From Tardiphaga alba (GTDB lineage Bacteria; Pseudomonadota; Alphaproteobacteria; Rhizobiales; Xanthobacteraceae), in assembly GCF_018279705.1 (NCBI RefSeq), contig NZ_CP036498.1, positions 2,559,001-2,623,000 of the forward strand: a DNA stretch of 64,000 bases. Direction: 5' to 3'. How positions within the stretch are numbered: the first letter of the stretch is position 1; each line of letters opens with the position of its first letter. Both the position numbers and the translations under genes were made by a program. Below the pieces are notes generated by a model that saw only the letters and a program-made list of their open reading frames with translations, was not told the origin of the DNA and did no database searches. This document shows positions 8,712 through 17,407 of this stretch, one piece after another.

Positions 8712-8900
8712 ATGCAAGAAGCCATTGACCGCGTGATGCTGACATACGGCATGATCGCCAATCTCAGCCCGGAAGCGGAACGGGATTTACGTCGAGCAGT
8801 CACGTCGTATCTGGCTACCAGCGCCGAGACGGACGCCAACAGACTGGCTGTTGAGGGGCTAAGGTTTGCTCGCGAGACAGCGGGGCAATTCGCTCACTGA
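8712..8900 (+). CDS. Hypothetical small stress-regulated protein, 62 residues
   Basis: The product (MQEAIDRVMLTYGMIANLSPEAERDL and onward) is a helical protein of a type often seen unannotated in Bradyrhizobiaceae. No known domain is visible. ATG 8712 is preceded by a GGGGG purine stretch, and the perfect EcfG promoter 25 nt upstream places the transcript start after the alternative start at 8631, so the short form is the right one. The gene ends 69 nt before the large histidine kinase gene and may be co-transcribed with it. Confidence 0.75.
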   Translation: MQEAIDRVMLTYGMIANLSPEAERDLRRAVTSYLATSAETDANRLAVEGLRFARETAGQFAH

Positions 8901-8969
8901 CATGTTCGGACCCGTATCGAGCCTTTGGTCGTTCGTGACTTTCCAGTGGCGACCAAATAGTCCTTTGAG

Positions 8970-11864
8970 ATGAGTTCGATTTTTACAGTAACGCCGCCCA
9001 CGGACATCGGGATGGCTGCGGCCATTAAAAATTTCGATTGGGCAGCGACCCCGCTTTCTGCTCATGCGGACTGGCCGATTTCGCTCCGCACAGCGGTTGA
9101 TCTGATGCTGTCGTCCCGCTTCGCGATGTGCGCGACTTGGGGACCAGACCAGACATTCCTCTACAACGACGCCTATGCGCCGTTCCTTGGCGCACGACAT
9201 CCATCCGCGCTTGGCAGGCCGATAAACGAGGTCTGGCCGGAGATCTGGCACGAACTCAAGCCAATGATCGATCGGGTGCTTCTTGGCGAGACCGTTGCAT
9301 TTGAAGATCTCCATCTGGTCATGACCCGGAATGGCTATCCGGAGGACACCTATTGGAGCTTCTCCTACAATCCGCTGCGCAACGACGCAGGCGAAATCGT
9401 CGGTATGCTCGACATCGCCGTGGATACGACGCGGAAATTCGTTGATGCCCAAAAGCTTGAGCGGGAGAGAACAAGGCTGTCCGAAAGCGAGGCCCGGCTT
9501 CGCGCATTGTTCAGCGCCACCTCTGACGTGATCTATCGGATGAGCGCGGATTGGCAGGAAATGCATCCGCTGGATGGACGCGGTTTTCTGGCGGACAACG
9601 ACCAGCTTTCGGTGCGCTGGCTTGAAACCCACGTTCCGGAAGACGAGCGGCCGACGGTTCTGAGCGCCATTGCCGATGCGATCGGCAATAAAACTCCATT
9701 CTTCCTTGAACATCGGGTCCGCCGTGCCGATGGCAGCATCGGTTGGACGTCGTCACGAGCTGTTCCCATCATCGATGCCGGTGGTGAGATCGTGGAATGG
9801 TTCGGGACAGCGTCCGATGTAACCCAGGCGCACGAGGCGCGGGCATCGTTGGCTGCGAGCCGCGAGAAGCTGGAATTGGCGACGCGCTCTGCTCGCCTTG
9901 GGCAATTCGATTTCTGGCCCCAGACAGGCCGCCTCGAATGGGACGACCGCTGCCGCGAGCTGTTCGGCCTTCATCCCGGCGCCCCGGTGAGCTACGAGAC
10001 AGCTTACCTTGCAGGCCTTCACCCCGAGGATCGTGCAAACGCCGACGCCGCCGTAAGCGCTGCTTTGGACCCGCATGGCGCTCGGATCTTTGATACGGAA
10101 TACCGAACAATCGGGATCGAGGACGGGATCGAACGCCATATCCATGCTCGCGGAAGCGCGGTGTTCGAGGGCGATGTACCGATGCGCCTGATCGGCACGG
10201 TTCAGGATGTGACGGCCGACAGGAAGAGCCAGGCCGCGTTGCGGGAGGTGGAGCAAAGGTTGAGGCTCGCCGGCCGCGCCACGAATGATGCGGTCTGGGA
10301 CTGGGATTTCCGCTCGAACCATGTGACTTGGAATGTCGCGCTGACGCATGTCTATGGTCACGACCTCGCGCATGTGGAGCCGACGGGCGAATGGTGGATC
10401 GAGCATATCCATCCCGACGACCGCGCTCGTATCGATGTGAGTATCCATGCCGTTATCGACGGCAAGGGAACCGACTGGAGCGACGAGTATCGGTTCGCCA
10501 GAGCTGACGGGACCTACGCCGACGTCCTGGACCGCGGTTATGTCTTGCGGGATGAGGGCGGCGCGCCGATCCGGATGGTGGGCGCCATGCTGGACGTCTC
10601 TGCCCGAAAAGCCGTGGAACGTCAGCTTCAGCAGGACCGGCAAAGGCTGACCGAGGAGGTCGAGGAGACTGCGGCCGAGCGCGACCGTGCGGAGGAGGCA
10701 TTACGGCAGTCGCAGAAGATGGAGGCTGTCGGACAGCTGACCGGTGGCCTTGCCCACGACTTCAACAATCTGCTGACGGGCATCTCGGGTGCGCTGGAGA
10801 TGATCCAGTTGCGCGTCGCCCAAGGGCGCGTCAACGAACTCGAGCGTTACTCTGTGGCCGCTCAAGGCGCTGTACGACGGGCAGCCGCGCTCACGCATCG
10901 TCTTCTGGCGTTCGCGCGGCGACAGACGCTCGATCCCAAACCGACCGACGTCAACCGATTGATGTTCGGCATCGAAGAGCTGATCCGTCGCACGGTGGGA
11001 CCGCAGATCGAGGTCGAGACCGTCGGCAAGGCAGGAATCTGGACGACGCTGGTTGATCCCAATCAGCTCGAAAACGCGATTCTCAATCTGTGCATCAATG
11101 CCCGTGATGCCATGCCGGAAGGCGGCCGTATCACGATCGAAACCGCCAACAAGTGGTTGGACGAACGCGCGGCGCGGGAGCGTGATCTCGAAGCGGGGCA
11201 GTATGTCTCGATCTGCGTCACCGACACGGGGACGGGGATGAGCGAGGACGTGGCGGCGCATGCCTTCGAGCCCTTCTTCACCACAAAGCCGATGGGCGAA
11301 GGGACAGGACTCGGACTGTCGATGATCTATGGGTTCGCGCGCCAATCTGGCGGCCAGGTCCGGATTTATACAGAGGTCGGTCTGGGAACGACGATGTGCA
11401 TTTATCTTCCTCGGTATCTATCAGACGGCAACGCGGTGGATGCCGGGGCAGTGGACCATGAATCCATCTTGAATTCCCTTAGGCCTTCGTTCGGCGCCGG
11501 ACGCGTTATGGTGGTTGATGATGAGCCAACCGTTCGCATGCTCGTTGTCGAAGTTGCGCAGGAGCTTGGCTATGATGTGATCGAGGCGATAGACGGGCCA
11601 AGCGCGCTGAGATTGATCGAGGGAAAGCCCACTATTGACCTTCTGATCACCGACGTGGGATTGCCGGGCGGAATGAACGGCCGACAGGTTGCCGACACCA
11701 TGGTCGGCATGCTTCCGGAATTGAAGGTGCTTTTCATCACTGGCTTCGCCGAAAACGCAGTCATCGGAAACGGCCAGCTTTCGCCGAACATGGCACTCGT
11801 GACCAAACCCTTTGCCATGGAAGTCCTCGCGACGAAGATCCAGGACATCATGGATGGGGTGTAG
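8970..11864 (+). CDS. PAS-rich hybrid sensor histidine kinase
   Basis: The 964-residue soluble kinase has an N-terminal PAS-like sensor (FDWAATPLSAHADWPISLRT, then WGPDQTFLYNDAY), three further PAS/PAC units (each ending in a motif such as DVTQAHEA, DVTADRKS or DVSARKAV), and a coiled coil. The HisKA phospho-acceptor is His596 in GGLAHDFNNLL. HATPase_c boxes are NLCINARDAM, DTGTGM and GEGTGLGLSMIYGF. The C-terminal receiver has Asp895 (ITDVGLPGG) and a terminal TKPFA lysine. No membrane segments are seen, so it probably senses a cytoplasmic signal. It resembles the frameshifted kinase at 1745-4158 in its catalytic part. No separate response regulator is adjacent, so its output partner is unknown. 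Confidence 0.93.
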   Translation: MSSIFTVTPPTDIGMAAAIKNFDWAATPLSAHADWPISLRTAVDLMLSSRFAMCATWGPDQTFLYNDAYAPFLGARHPSALGRPINEVWPEIWHELKPMIDRVLLGETVAFEDLHLVMTRNGYPEDTYWSFSYNPLRNDAGEIVGMLDIAVDTTRKFVDAQKLERERTRLSESEARLRALFSATSDVIYRMSADWQEMHPLDGRGFLADNDQLSVRWLETHVPEDERPTVLSAIADAIGNKTPFFLEHRVRRADGSIGWTSSRAVPIIDAGGEIVEWFGTASDVTQAHEARASLAASREKLELATRSARLGQFDFWPQTGRLEWDDRCRELFGLHPGAPVSYETAYLAGLHPEDRANADAAVSAALDPHGARIFDTEYRTIGIEDGIERHIHARGSAVFEGDVPMRLIGTVQDVTADRKSQAALREVEQRLRLAGRATNDAVWDWDFRSNHVTWNVALTHVYGHDLAHVEPTGEWWIEHIHPDDRARIDVSIHAVIDGKGTDWSDEYRFARADGTYADVLDRGYVLRDEGGAPIRMVGAMLDVSARKAVERQLQQDRQRLTEEVEETAAERDRAEEALRQSQKMEAVGQLTGGLAHDFNNLLTGISGALEMIQLRVAQGRVNELERYSVAAQGAVRRAAALTHRLLAFARRQTLDPKPTDVNRLMFGIEELIRRTVGPQIEVETVGKAGIWTTLVDPNQLENAILNLCINARDAMPEGGRITIETANKWLDERAARERDLEAGQYVSICVTDTGTGMSEDVAAHAFEPFFTTKPMGEGTGLGLSMIYGFARQSGGQVRIYTEVGLGTTMCIYLPRYLSDGNAVDAGAVDHESILNSLRPSFGAGRVMVVDDEPTVRMLVVEVAQELGYDVIEAIDGPSALRLIEGKPTIDLLITDVGLPGGMNGRQVADTMVGMLPELKVLFITGFAENAVIGNGQLSPNMALVTKPFAMEVLATKIQDIMDGV

Positions 11865-11949
11865 TTCAGTTTTCAGTTTCGCGCCTGCGCCCGCCCGCAG
11901 CTGATGGTCCTCCACCACGGAGCTCATGCTCTATGAGGAGATACAACGT

Positions 11950-12163
11950 TCAACGGATTTCTGATTCTTCGATCTTGCGGACGGCAGCTTTCGCTTCAAG
12001 CGTGCCAATGAGCTTGAGCCCGTGCTGCCGAGCGGCCTTTTTCACTGCCTCGGTCCGACGTCCGAGAGCTGCTGCTGCACGCATAGCAGTTGCTCCCTGT
12101 TCGGCAAGTTCACGCAGTCGCGCGGTATCCGCCTCGGTCCACTTTCTGCTTAAGGGGCTTCAT
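11950..12163 (-). pseudogene. Small SANT/Myb-like helix-turn-helix protein, frameshifted near the start
   Basis: The minus-strand frame ending at 11950 encodes WTEADTARLRELAEQG and then TAMRAAAALGRRTEAVKKAAR, a paralogue of the intact gene at 33867-34088. The frame has no start codon: a TGA at 12162-12160 blocks it. ATG 12163, with GAGGA upstream, reads MKPLKQK and then drifts out of frame and stops after 17 codons. Removing one A from the AAA at about 12146-12148 fuses the two as MKPLKQKWTEAD, so a one-base insertion is the likely cause. It follows the gene at 12171-12368 with 7 nt between stop and start, as in an operon. Confidence 0.65.
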
Positions 12164-12170
12164 TTCGTCC

Positions 12171-12368
12171 TCAACCCGGCGGTCGCAGCTCGGTCGATTC
12201 CGCCCAACGGCCACCGTTGGCTTGTGCTTCGGATAAACGAGCCGCCTTGATCAATCGCTCCCGCTCAACGCCGTGAGGCATCTTTGATGCTCGCTCACGG
12301 AGGAGCTTTGCCTGCTCAAGCAGGATTTCACGGCCGTCGATGTCTTTGAAAAGGCGTGTGATGCTCAT
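12171..12368 (-). CDS. Hypothetical small protein, 65 residues
   Basis: The product starts MSITRLFKDIDGREILLEQAK and is a charged helical protein with a repeated leucine/arginine pattern (LLRERASKMPHGVERERLIKAARLSEAQANGG). Proteins of this type are common and unnamed in Bradyrhizobium. A GGAAGGGAAAC stretch precedes ATG 12368. The next gene downstream, a frameshifted SANT-like protein, follows after 7 nt. A similar small-gene group lies at 33867-34527. Confidence 0.7.
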   Translation of the reverse strand: MSITRLFKDIDGREILLEQAKLLRERASKMPHGVERERLIKAARLSEAQANGGRWAESTELRPPG

Positions 12369-12977
12369 GCGCGTTTCCCTTCCTTATAGGAGGAGGGCGG
12401 GAACGCCTGAGCGATCTCATCACCGATAATTACCAAGTGCCTTGCGATGATGGCTTGAGCAAGCGCTTAAGTCTTCGAAATGTCCAGCGACTGAAGGGTT
12501 GTAGACACCATGCCACACGCTCTCGTGTGCGTTGGAGGTAATCGGGCCCAATCAGACCGTACGGGGCTCCGGGATATGTCGCTTTGGCGACACATCGATC
12601 CTTAGTCAGTCGTCACTGGAATGAGTTCAGATAGGTCCCATGGATGCGGGCTGGCTCTGTACGGCCATTGGGTAGTACTCGATATCATCTGCCGTTACCC
12701 AAGACGCTGACAACGACGGCGGTTTGCCAGGTCGTCCGGGGACTGCGTGTGCGTCCAAGTGCGTTAAGCCTGCAATTATCGCCTACTTGAAAAAGCACCT
12801 GATCAATAATCATCCGTTGTCAGTACGCGATCTTCCAAGGTCGGGGCAATTTCTCGACGCCTGCGTTGCAGCAACGAATTGTCGCGTCATCGTAGGGCGA
12901 GAGGAGGTAGCGGAGGGTTCTCGGAGTGAACCTTTACGTTGATTGTGACGTTGCACACCAAGAAACAGAGGTGCGCT
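12369..12977. other. Intergenic stretch, no supportable gene
   Basis: About 600 bp between divergent genes. An inverted repeat (TGTCGC, TTTG, GCGACA) lies at about 12577-12592. An open frame from TTG 12724 to 12942 has no recognisable product and I do not call it. No EcfG, LexA or FNR-type site stands out. Confidence 0.5.
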
Positions 12978-13682
12978 ATGGCTCAAGTCAGTGAATTTTT
13001 GTCGGCGGTGCCAATCAAGACGCGTGATCTGATCAAGCCGCATCTGACCGAGGTCAAATTAGAGAGAGGGGCGACCCTCGCTCGCCCTCATTCAAAGCTT
13101 GAGATTGCCTATCTCCCGATCGACTGTGTGCTTTCGGTGGATCTTCAGATCAGCGAAGGCGCAACGTTCTGCACCGGGCTCATCGGCTCCGACGGGCTTC
13201 TCGGTGCAGGCATGTCGCTTGACGATCGCGTCTGCCTCTATGGCGTGAGTGCGATCACCGGCGGCTCAGCCTTCGTTCTAACGATGTCACGGCTAAGGGA
13301 CCTCCTCCTGCAGATGCCGGAATTCCGTAAAAGGTCTTTGGCATATGAGCAGTTTTTCCTAGCGCAGGTCCAGCAAACTGCCGCATGCAGTGCTTTGCAC
13401 GAGGCACCAGCACGGTTGGGATCCTGGCTTCTACGATTACAGCAACATGCGGGTAGCGAAATCAGTTTGACGCAGAACACGCTTGCTCAAATGCTTGGGG
13501 TGCGTAGGACGACCGTGACTGACGCAGCGCTTGCGCTGCAAAAGGCAGGGGCGATCGAATATCGGCGGGGCGATATTTCGATTCTTAGTGGCGAGAAAGT
13601 TCGCCAGTCTTCATGCGGGTGCGACGCGGAAATCGCGTCACATTACAGCCGGCTGTTTCAGGCCGAATTCAACGAAGAGTAG
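12978..13682 (+). CDS. Crp/Fnr family transcriptional regulator
   Basis: The 234-residue protein has an N-terminal cyclic-nucleotide-binding-like beta-barrel (VKLERGATLARPHSKLEIAYLPIDCVLSVDLQIS) and a C-terminal Crp-type helix-turn-helix (LTQNTLAQMLGVRRTTVTDAALALQKAGAIEYRRGDISIL). The N-terminal cysteines of oxygen-sensing FNR are absent and the cAMP phosphate loop is not clear, so the ligand is unknown. Proteins of this subgroup are common in rhizobia. ATG 12978 has GAGG upstream; the earlier start at 12939 is less good. A small EcfG-driven gene follows on the same strand with its own promoter. Confidence 0.88.
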   Translation: MAQVSEFLSAVPIKTRDLIKPHLTEVKLERGATLARPHSKLEIAYLPIDCVLSVDLQISEGATFCTGLIGSDGLLGAGMSLDDRVCLYGVSAITGGSAFVLTMSRLRDLLLQMPEFRKRSLAYEQFFLAQVQQTAACSALHEAPARLGSWLLRLQQHAGSEISLTQNTLAQMLGVRRTTVTDAALALQKAGAIEYRRGDISILSGEKVRQSSCGCDAEIASHYSRLFQAEFNEE

Positions 13683-13725
13683 GCTTTGCCGATCCAGATG
13701 CCTCCATAAGGATGGATCATGATCT

Positions 13726-13750
13726 GGAACGTTTTGCGACATTGCCCGTT
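13726..13750 (+). promoter_or_regulatory. EcfG-type promoter
   Basis: GGAAC at 13726-13730, a 16-nt spacer and CGTT at 13747-13750 form a perfect match. The predicted transcript start near 13758 selects ATG 13775 for the small gene downstream. Confidence 0.78.
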
Positions 13751-13774
13751 TCCCGGACCAGGGGAAATCAATCG

Positions 13775-13945
13775 ATGTTGCAATGGTTGAGAAGCTTTGT
13801 GACCACGCAGGCCGGAACAGCGCCGGGGGACGATATTCCAGCGTTTGTGGACCGATCTGCATTGGCAGATTTCGTCAGGCTACTGCATGAAGCCGACCGC
13901 GATGATTATGCGGCAAACGACCCAATCAGCGCTGATCCGAATTGA
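13775..13945 (+). CDS. Hypothetical small stress-regulated protein, 56 residues
   Basis: The product begins MLQWLRSFVTTQAGTAPGDD and ends in an acidic region (LHEADRDDYAANDPISADPN). No known family is visible. It is not NepR-like. The open frame extends upstream to 13613 inside the Crp/Fnr gene, but the perfect EcfG promoter at 13726-13750 and an AGGGGA site before ATG 13775 support the short form. It faces DUF421, which ends 28 nt downstream on the other strand. Confidence 0.6.
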   Translation: MLQWLRSFVTTQAGTAPGDDIPAFVDRSALADFVRLLHEADRDDYAANDPISADPN

Positions 13946-13973
13946 GAACTTAGGCGGAGCTCGCTTCCGCGCC

Positions 13974-14504
13974 TCAGATAGCCGCTTCTTTTCCCTTGTT
14001 CGCATGACCGTTTTGAGAAGTTTCCGGTTCTCCGGTCACAACGCTGATGTCGCCGCTGCTTTCCAAGCAGGCGAGCCTAACATTCTTAGGATCATCAACG
14101 CCCTGCGTTCGCAGAAGGGCCATAAGCTCCTCTTCGGTGACAAGCTCTCTTCGCATATTCTTGCGCAGCATTTTGCCGTTCTCGATGAGCTTGACCTTCG
14201 ACGACGTTAACAGGACTTCCAGTTTTGGGAACCGGTATGCGAGCCACTGCAGGCCGTAGCTCCAGAACATCACAGTCAGAATGAGGATGGCGGCCTCGGT
14301 GACGGATTTGTTTTCGCCCAGCGCATCGGTCGTCGATTCGACCACAAGCACAACCACGAGGATGTCCGGGATGCCGATGGCCCCCGCTTGCCGGTTCAGG
14401 AAGAAACGCAGCACGAAAAAGAGCAGGAAGTAGATAAGCGTACCGCGAAGTATGACCTCGTGGACGGAGTTTTCCGGTACGAAGATGGCATGCCAGTCGA
14501 TCAA
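13974..14504 (-). CDS. DUF421 (YetF/YcaP) family membrane protein
   Basis: The 176-residue protein has three N-terminal membrane helices (GTLIYFLLFFVLRFFL, the IGIPDILVVVLVVEST stretch and AAILILTVMFWSYGLQWLAYR) followed by the cytoplasmic YetF-like domain (LIENGKMLRKNMRRELVTEEELMALLRTQGVDDPKNVRLACLES). These features define DUF421. The role is unknown; homologues are linked to envelope stress and spore-related functions elsewhere. No EcfG promoter is visible upstream. It is a single minus-strand gene. Confidence 0.92.
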   Translation of the reverse strand: MIDWHAIFVPENSVHEVILRGTLIYFLLFFVLRFFLNRQAGAIGIPDILVVVLVVESTTDALGENKSVTEAAILILTVMFWSYGLQWLAYRFPKLEVLLTSSKVKLIENGKMLRKNMRRELVTEEELMALLRTQGVDDPKNVRLACLESSGDISVVTGEPETSQNGHANKGKEAAI

Positions 14505-14534
14505 ATCAACGTCCGCGACTTAGAAGGGGCGGGA

Positions 14535-15596
14535 TCAGGCGGAGACTAGCTCAAGTGTCGGACGAACATCCGGGCGCAGATGGCGATAGGCGGCGAGATA
14601 ATCCTGTGTCATCCGCTCGACGGTGAACCGTTCCTCAAACTGACGTCGGACCGCAGCACGTGGCAATCGATTGATGTTCTGAAGTGCGGAAACCGCGTCG
14701 TCCGTAGACCCGACGACGAACCCGGTCAGTCCGTCGTCGATGATTTCCGGAACGGAGCCGTTGGCGAAGGCAATCACTGGCGTTCCACATGCCATGGCTT
14801 CGATCATGACCAACCCGAAAGGCTCTGGCCAGTCGATCGGAAACAGCAGCGCAGTGGCGTTCCCGAGGAATTCTGCCTTCTGGTGCTCATTGATCTCGCC
14901 GACGAACTCGACGTTCGAATGAGCCTCGACCATCGGCCCGATGACATCGTCCCAGTATTTCCTGTCCGCCTGATCGACCTTGGCTGCCATCTTGAGAGGA
15001 ATGCCCGCGCGTGCTGCGATCTCGATAGCGCGATCAGGCCGCTTTTCCGGCGAGATGCGGCCGAGGAAGGCTGCATAGCCGCACGTCGGTGCAGGATTGA
15101 ACGGCAGCAAATCCTTGGGAAGACCGTGATAGATCGTCGCGAGCCAGTTGACCGGCGGCATGGGCGCGCGCTGGGCGTCCGATATCGATACCAACGGCAA
15201 TTCCGGGAACGCTTTGTAGAATGGCCCAGCGTCAGGAAGGTCGAGGCGGCCATGCAATGTCGTTAGCATCCGATCGGCAAAGGGACGCATCATCGGATAG
15301 TGCAGGTAGTCGATGTGGAAATGCACGATGTCAAAATCGTCCAGCCGCCGAGAAACCTCATCAAGCATCGCGATGTGATACGGCAGCATGTCGCGGATCG
15401 TGGGGTCGAGGCGAAGGGCTGTCTTCGCGCATGGCACGAGGTCCGCGTTAGTAACGGAATCTCCGCTGGCGAAGAGTGTTACTTCGTGGCCGAGCCGCAC
15501 GAGTTCCTCGGTCAGATAGGAGACGATACGTTCGGTCCCTCCGTAGAGCTTCGGAGGGCAGCTTTCGGCAAGAGGAGCAATCTGGGCGATCTTCAT
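14535..15596 (-). CDS. Glycosyltransferase family 4 (GT-B fold)
   Basis: The 353-residue protein starts MKIAQIAPLAESCPPKLYGGTERIVSYL, the standard GT4 N-terminal domain with a glycine-rich YGGTER loop, and has the C-terminal GT-B domain with GRISPEKRPDRAIEIAARAG and the E-x7-E region EPFGLVMIEAMACGTPVIAF. It would transfer a sugar from a nucleotide sugar. ATG 15596 is chosen because the family motif begins there. It follows glgA by 19 nt on the same strand, so it probably acts on a storage glucan or a related oligosaccharide, for instance in trehalose or glycogen metabolism; that is inference. Confidence 0.88.
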   Translation of the reverse strand: MKIAQIAPLAESCPPKLYGGTERIVSYLTEELVRLGHEVTLFASGDSVTNADLVPCAKTALRLDPTIRDMLPYHIAMLDEVSRRLDDFDIVHFHIDYLHYPMMRPFADRMLTTLHGRLDLPDAGPFYKAFPELPLVSISDAQRAPMPPVNWLATIYHGLPKDLLPFNPAPTCGYAAFLGRISPEKRPDRAIEIAARAGIPLKMAAKVDQADRKYWDDVIGPMVEAHSNVEFVGEINEHQKAEFLGNATALLFPIDWPEPFGLVMIEAMACGTPVIAFANGSVPEIIDDGLTGFVVGSTDDAVSALQNINRLPRAAVRRQFEERFTVERMTQDYLAAYRHLRPDVRPTLELVSA

Positions 15597-15615
15597 GACG
15601 CCGTCCGTTCTGCTG

Positions 15616-17025
15616 CTACATGGCTGACTGATAGAGAGATGCGTAGGCTTTGGCCGGATTCGTCCAACTGAAGGCTTGTCCCATGGCGGCCCGCCGCATG
15701 CGGTCGAGGCGATCCCTCGCGCCAAAGGTCGAGAACGCGCGACAGACGCTGCTCAGAAGTCCGTGCGAAGAGGGGCTTTCGAACAGGAAGCCAGTCTGGC
15801 CGTCGAGAATTGTCTCTGCCAGGCCGCCTGTGCGATGGCCGATGGGGAGCGATCCGAAACGCTGGGCGTACATCTGGCTGAGGCCACACGGTTCGAAGCG
15901 AGACGGCATCAGCGTAAAGTCGCTCCCTGCGAAAATGCGGCGCGCTTCCTCGTCATCGAAGCCAATTTTCACCGCAACGGATCCGGGATGGTCTATCTGA
16001 ACCTGCCGCAAGGCCTGCTCGAAGCGTTCTTCGCCCTTGCCGGTAACGATGATCTGTCCGCCGGCATCGACGATCGCCTTGGCGTTCTGGATGACAAGAT
16101 CGACGCCCTTTTGGTGTACGAGGCGAGCGACCAGCGCGAAGAGCGGACCACGCGATACGGCCAGGCCGAATTGCCGTCGGATTTCCCGGGCGTTCTGGGA
16201 GCGCTTGCGCCAATCCCCGGCATCGAAGTTGCGGGTCAGGGACGTGCAGGTACGCGGATCCCAGCTTTCGTCAATGCCGTTCAGGATACCCGAAAGTTCG
16301 TTCTGATCCGCTCGTTTGCGGAGGATGCCTTCGAGACCGCATCCGAACTCGGGCGTGGTAATCTCGTTCGCATATGTTTGGCTGACGGTCGTCAGATGGG
16401 AGGAGTAAACCAGACCAGCCTTCAGGAATGACAAACGGTCATAGAATTCAACGCCGTCCATGTGGAAGGCATGATCGGGGATCCCGAGGCGGGGGAGCGC
16501 ATCTTGAGAGAAAACGCCCTGATAGGCGAGATTGTGGATCGTGAACACGGTCGGCAGTGGCCGATTGGACCATTCGAGATAGCCCGGGATCAGCGCACAT
16601 TGCCAATCATTGGCATGGATAAGGTCTGCCGACCAATTTTTGTCCGCATCGCCGACCGCGATCTTGGTTGCGGCATATGAGAACGTCGCGAAGCGCACGT
16701 CGTTGTCGGGCCAGTCGATGCCGCGGGCATCTCCATAGGGCGTGCCCGGACGCTCGAACAACTCAGGACACATGACGACGTAATAGGGCATTCCGTCAGT
16801 GGAGTGTCCCAGTCCTATCCGGAAGGAAGGCAACCCGGCATATCCAGCACAGCGACCGACGACCTTCAGGTCATCGAGTCCACGTAGGACCTGCGGATAA
16901 CCTGGCACCACGATCCGAATATCTGAAAAGGGCAAAAGGGCGCGGGGTAGGGCCGCTGACACGGCTGCAAGACCGCCTACCTGAACGAAGTCGCACGTCT
17001 CCGGAGTCGCGAAGAGGATCCTCAT
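15616..17025 (-). CDS. glgA: Glycogen synthase
   Basis: The 469-residue protein matches bacterial GlgA, which extends alpha-1,4-glucan from ADP-glucose. Motifs seen: the N-terminal VQVGGLAAVSAALPRAL (the usual KxGGL has Gln-Val before GG), HANDWQCALIPGYL, TIHNLAYQG, the central ARLVHQKGVDLVIQNA, and FTLMPSRFEPCGLSQMYAQRFG near the C-terminus. ATG 17025 is the start; the open frame extends to 17097 without a family match. The replaced Lys in the KTGGL motif (QVGGL) is worth noting because this Lys binds ADP-glucose. The pair with the GT4 gene downstream looks like a two-gene operon. Confidence 0.9.
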   Translation of the reverse strand: MRILFATPETCDFVQVGGLAAVSAALPRALLPFSDIRIVVPGYPQVLRGLDDLKVVGRCAGYAGLPSFRIGLGHSTDGMPYYVVMCPELFERPGTPYGDARGIDWPDNDVRFATFSYAATKIAVGDADKNWSADLIHANDWQCALIPGYLEWSNRPLPTVFTIHNLAYQGVFSQDALPRLGIPDHAFHMDGVEFYDRLSFLKAGLVYSSHLTTVSQTYANEITTPEFGCGLEGILRKRADQNELSGILNGIDESWDPRTCTSLTRNFDAGDWRKRSQNAREIRRQFGLAVSRGPLFALVARLVHQKGVDLVIQNAKAIVDAGGQIIVTGKGEERFEQALRQVQIDHPGSVAVKIGFDDEEARRIFAGSDFTLMPSRFEPCGLSQMYAQRFGSLPIGHRTGGLAETILDGQTGFLFESPSSHGLLSSVCRAFSTFGARDRLDRMRRAAMGQAFSWTNPAKAYASLYQSAM

Positions 17026-17254
17026 CGCGTATGGTCCGTACTTGAATATTTTGTCATGGAAGCCCCGAACGCCCCGAAAGGGCGAGCCGAGCCTCAAATG
17101 CGGGAAAGCGATTTTCGTTCCGCACCGCAGCGAAAAAATGCGTGGCTATACTTTCAGCGGCCGTAACCAGCCACGTCTCTCATGAGGCGCGTTCGAAGGG
17201 TTACCAAGAGAATAATTGAGCCCGATCGCGGTCCATCGCTTGGCCAAAACGACA

Positions 17255-17285
17255 AAAAGCCCCGCCGGGGAAAACGGGGCTCTCT
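17255..17285 (-). terminator. Rho-independent terminator of the 17408-17734 gene
   Basis: AGCCCCG at 17258-17264 pairs with CGGGGCT at 17275-17281. Read on the minus strand, the hairpin is followed by a T-run (17258-17254), which fits termination of the minus-strand gene that ends at 17408. Confidence 0.75.
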
Positions 17286-17407
17286 GTCGGGGCGTGGGCG
17301 CTTGGGGGACCACCCACAGAAAGGAGACGCTTGGTGGTCGAAAAGGTTCGGCCTTAGTGGAAATTCTGGGCGAGCGAACGCTGCTATTTCGTGCAACGAG
17401 ACGCAGC

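Noticed and set aside
12724..12942. A 72-codon plus-strand frame before the Crp/Fnr gene
   Set aside because: It starts at TTG, lacks a ribosome site and shows no protein-like pattern.
13775..13945. The small EcfG-driven gene as NepR, the anti-sigma factor
   Set aside because: NepR has a distinctive pair of helices; this product lacks them and no ecfG or phyR gene is beside it.
17097..17121. A possible EcfG promoter before glgA on the minus strand
   Set aside because: GGAAC is present at 17121-17117 but the -10 is CATT, a mismatch in the conserved GTT.
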